Assembly (NCBI GenBank): GCA_937922705.1
Contig: CALAIW010000010.1
Coordinates: 1 to 64,000, forward strand
Origin: an uncultured bacterium
Lineage (GTDB): Bacteria > Atribacterota > Atribacteria > Atribacterales > Caldatribacteriaceae
DNA: 64,000 nucleotides
Direction of reading: 5' to 3'
Below the pieces are notes generated by a model, which was given only the letters and a program-made list of their open reading frames with translations, was not told where the DNA came from and did no database searches. Made by a program: the position numbers and the translations under genes. Position 1 is the stretch's first letter. Every line of letters starts with the position of its first letter. Shown piece after piece: positions 61,953 through 64,000 of this stretch.

Positions 61953-63077
61953 TTACTCTACTGTCACAGTCTTCACAAAGACAAACTTTCCACCCTCAAC
62001 CTTCCGAACCACCACAGGTTTAATGGCATCGCCATTCTCAATGGTAACTTTTCCAGTGATCACATCAAGATTTTCTGTGTCTTCGATAGCTTCTCGAATC
62101 TGAACTGGATCCAGAGAACCAGCTCGCTCGATAGCATTAATGAGGATAAGGTAAGCATCGGCCCCTAAAGCTCCAAACATGTTTGGATCCTTTCCATACT
62201 TTTCCTTGTAGAGATCGATATACTTTTGTCCAATTTCGTTTAAGCCCTTTGTAGCGTCCCATATAGCAGTGTGGTAGAGACCCTCCACGGCATCTCCGCC
62301 GACGCTAAAGAGTTCTGGAGCATCAGCACCATCGGCAGAAAGAATAATACCCTCGTATCCTAAATCCCGAGCCTGACGGCAGATAAGGGCAATTTCTGTG
62401 TAGTAGTTCGGAACATAGAGAAGGTCAGGATTAGCATTGATAATAGTGGTGAGCTGAGCTGAGAAGTCCTGGTCCCCCGTCTTACAATTTTGTTCAACAA
62501 TAACTTTTCCACCACGCTTTTCAAATTCTTCTTTGAAGAAATTTCCAAGGGCTACGCAGTAATCTTGGGCAATATCTGAAAGAATAGCCGCTGTATTTGC
62601 CTTTAGGTCTTCCCGGGCAAACTGCGCAGCAGCCGCTGCCTGGTAAGGGTCAAGAAAACACGCCCGAAAGACGAATTTCTTCCCTTGGGTTACGAGAGGA
62701 TTGGTGGCAGTAGCAGAGATAATCGGAATCTGCTTTTCTTCACAAATTGGACCAGCCGCAAGCATGCTCCCACTGATAGCAGGACCAATAATGGCTACAA
62801 CATTTTCCTTGTCAATGAGTCTTGTGGTAGCATTTGCTGCCTCAACCTTATCGCTTTTATTGTCCACAAGGACAAGCTCTACTTTCTTTCCCAGAACCGT
62901 ATCTCCAACAATCTCCCGGATAAGGTTAATCCCTTCCCAAATCATTTGACCGTACGCCGCCACAGCACCAGTCATCTCGAGATTCGCACCGATGCGAATA
63001 ACCTCTTCTGCAGCAAAAGCCATGTTCCCCAGAAGCAACCCTACACAAACGAGAGAGACGACCAAAAACCTTTTCAC
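61953..63077 (-). CDS. livK: ABC transporter substrate-binding protein, branched-chain amino acid type
   Basis: 374 residues, GTG start with AAAGGGGGA upstream. Signal peptide 1-23 (KRFLVVSLVCVGLLLGNMAFA). Type I periplasmic-binding fold of the Leu/Ile/Val family: IRIGANLEMTGAVAAYGQ, IIGPAISGSMLAAGPICEEKQIPIISATATNP, ILSDIAQDYCVALGNFF and GALGADAYLILINAI. Ligand: an aliphatic or other amino acid, or an amide; not assignable. First gene of livK-H-M-G-F. Confidence 0.92.
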   Translation of the reverse strand: MKRFLVVSLVCVGLLLGNMAFAAEEVIRIGANLEMTGAVAAYGQMIWEGINLIREIVGDTVLGKKVELVLVDNKSDKVEAANATTRLIDKENVVAIIGPAISGSMLAAGPICEEKQIPIISATATNPLVTQGKKFVFRACFLDPYQAAAAAQFAREDLKANTAAILSDIAQDYCVALGNFFKEEFEKRGGKVIVEQNCKTGDQDFSAQLTTIINANPDLLYVPNYYTEIALICRQARDLGYEGIILSADGADAPELFSVGGDAVEGLYHTAIWDATKGLNEIGQKYIDLYKEKYGKDPNMFGALGADAYLILINAIERAGSLDPVQIREAIEDTENLDVITGKVTIENGDAIKPVVVRKVEGGKFVFVKTVTVE

Positions 63078-63120
63078 ACCGAGTCCCCCTTTCTTGTAAT
63101 TTTAAGCTAAAGTACCACTT

Positions 63121-63846
63121 CTATCCCCCAACTTCAAGCCGATACGCCAGAACTTCTGGAAGACCTGCAATGAGAATCTTTCTCATCGCTGCCTGAATGT
63201 TGTACTCTATTCGTTGTACCTCAAGACGACGTTCTTCGGGAAAGAAGATTCCAAAACTTGCCTTTGGATTACCATCTCTTGGTTGACCCACGCTCCCGCA
63301 GTTTATAAGGTATCGAAAACCGTCTTCCAAAACTAGCTCTCCCCCTTCACGAAAAGGTATGTGGTACACCTTTCTCCCATCCCACACGTATCCTTCAGCC
63401 ACATGGGTGTGACCAAAAAAACACACTGCAAAGTTCTCTTCTTCAAAGATTTCTCGAGCCTGCCATGGACTTGTGATGTACTCCTCAATCGGGGAGCGGG
63501 GACTCCCATGGACAAAAAGACACTCATAAGCCTCAAAACAGGAAGGAAGGCTTTCAAGAAAAGAAAGACTAGAGAAATTTATGTTTTTCTTTGTCCAGAG
63601 AAGAGCCTCTGCTGCCTTAGGGTTAAACCAGGAAATTGGAAGCATGCCAAGAAGGCATGCTTCATGATTCCCCAAAAGACAACACGCCCTTTTTTCACGG
63701 ACCCACTGAACGCAGCGATCTGGCTCGGCTCCATACCCTACAATATCTCCCAGAACAACAATGACATCTGTATCACAAACCCTTTGTGCTACCGCTTCCA
63801 AAGCGTCAAAGTTCCCATGGATGTCCGAAAGAATGATTACCCGCAA
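63121..63846 (-). CDS. Calcineurin-like metallophosphoesterase (YfcE/MJ0936 type)
   Basis: 241 residues from TTG 63846, right after the V-ATPase D stop. Metal motifs: ILSDIHGNFDAL (DxH), VLGDIVGYGAEP (GD), LLGNHEACL (GNH), VHGSP (H) and FFGHTHVAEGY (GHxH). Hydrolyses a phosphodiester or phosphomonoester in the cytoplasm. Ends with a longer tail than the minimal family. livK starts 43 bases after its stop. Confidence 0.9.
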   Translation of the reverse strand: MRVIILSDIHGNFDALEAVAQRVCDTDVIVVLGDIVGYGAEPDRCVQWVREKRACCLLGNHEACLLGMLPISWFNPKAAEALLWTKKNINFSSLSFLESLPSCFEAYECLFVHGSPRSPIEEYITSPWQAREIFEEENFAVCFFGHTHVAEGYVWDGRKVYHIPFREGGELVLEDGFRYLINCGSVGQPRDGNPKASFGIFFPEERRLEVQRIEYNIQAAMRKILIAGLPEVLAYRLEVGG

Positions 63847-64000
63847 CTATCGCATCGACCCCTTAATTCGCATGATACCTGTAATGGCAGAACGGGCAAG
63901 CTCTTCAAGTTTCAGCTGAATGTATTTAATGGTTTCCTCAAGGTTTGGGATGAGAACATACTCCAAAGCATTAACTCGACGACGCGTTTTTTCAATCTCT
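63847..64000 (-). CDS. atpD: V-type ATP synthase subunit D (C-terminal part; start outside window)
   Basis: 51 codons ending in TAG at 63847-63849. The reading [20 protein letters not shown] followed by [17 protein letters not shown] is the conserved C-terminal helix of the V/A-ATPase central-stalk subunit D. This indicates a V/A-type ATPase operon to the right. The metallophosphoesterase start follows the stop directly. Confidence 0.93.
   Translation of the reverse strand, partial: EIEKTRRRVNALEYVLIPNLEETIKYIQLKLEELARSAITGIMRIKGSMR

Noticed and set aside
1-64000. tRNA/rRNA genes, CRISPR arrays, insertion sequences, prophage
   Set aside because: No clover-leaf-like conserved T-arm, repeat-spacer pattern, transposase or integrase was noticed in any gap; gaps are too short for most of these. 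A tRNAscan or CRISPR search would settle it.

Overview
This window is about 64 kb of densely packed bacterial chromosome. It holds 64 protein genes (two cut by the window edges), no rRNA, tRNA, CRISPR array or insertion sequence that I can see, and no gene-free stretch longer than about 220 bases. The gene set suggests an anaerobic, probably thermophilic bacterium: a HydE maturase, a B12-dependent class II ribonucleotide reductase, a V-type ATPase subunit, an archaeal-type phosphoglycerate mutase, a bacterial sn-glycerol-1-phosphate dehydrogenase and many GTG/TTG starts. An Atribacterota-like lineage would fit, but I infer this from the gene mix only and hold it with low confidence.

Layout. 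1-775 (-) is an HD-GYP protein. 856-8950 (+) is an unusual operon: two unknown proteins, an M14 carboxypeptidase-like protein, two membrane-anchored proteins with faint SPFH/HflK-HflC character, a HAD-IIA phosphatase and an AraM-type glycerol-1-phosphate dehydrogenase. 8877-15228 (-) is the heat-shock cluster grpE-dnaK-dnaJ-rsmE-mtaB plus a secreted SNase-like protein. It has a strong sigma-70-type promoter and an intrinsic terminator between dnaK and dnaJ. 15382-22137 (-) is a sugar-catabolism operon: deoC, Old-Yellow-type flavoenzyme, GntR/UTRA regulator, ROK kinase, Gfo/Idh dehydrogenase and xylose-isomerase-like protein. 22295-23512 (+) is archaeal-type PGM. 23542-26550 (-) is Rrf2 regulator-nifS-iscU-hydE. 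26699-28936 (+) is phenylacetate-CoA-ligase-like, ACT protein and flavodoxin.

28940-35521 (-) is a complete UMP pathway from aspartate (pyrB-C-F-K-D-E) plus an M20 peptidase, behind a promoter and an attenuator-like hairpin. 35660-38055 (-) is an SDR, a TIM-barrel protein and a lipoprotein nitroreductase. 38152-40165 (+) is a cyclic-di-GMP-I riboswitch controlling a chemoreceptor. 40223-43932 (+) is the most novel-looking cassette: an ATP-grasp ligase, an octopine-dehydrogenase-like enzyme and a one-chain B12 mutase resembling fused glutamate mutase S+E. 43913-48126 (-) is thrC-thrB-lysC-asd. 48184-49440 (+) is an LpxB-like glycosyltransferase. 49364-54572 (-) is a kinase-nuclease-like fusion, hpt, hisC, a HAD phosphatase and nrdJ. 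54623-58258 (+) is a secreted beta-propeller, a secreted thioredoxin-like protein, larB and larC. 58255-63077 (-) is a branched-chain amino-acid-type ABC transporter (livK-H-M-G-F) plus a small Cys-rich protein. 63121-64000 (-) is a metallophosphoesterase and the end of V-ATPase subunit D.

Together the genes cover pyrimidine and aspartate-family biosynthesis, Fe-S and hydrogenase maturation, protein folding, amino-acid uptake and sugar breakdown, with c-di-GMP signalling visible at two places. All calls rest on reading the translated sequences and motifs by eye; no database search was run.
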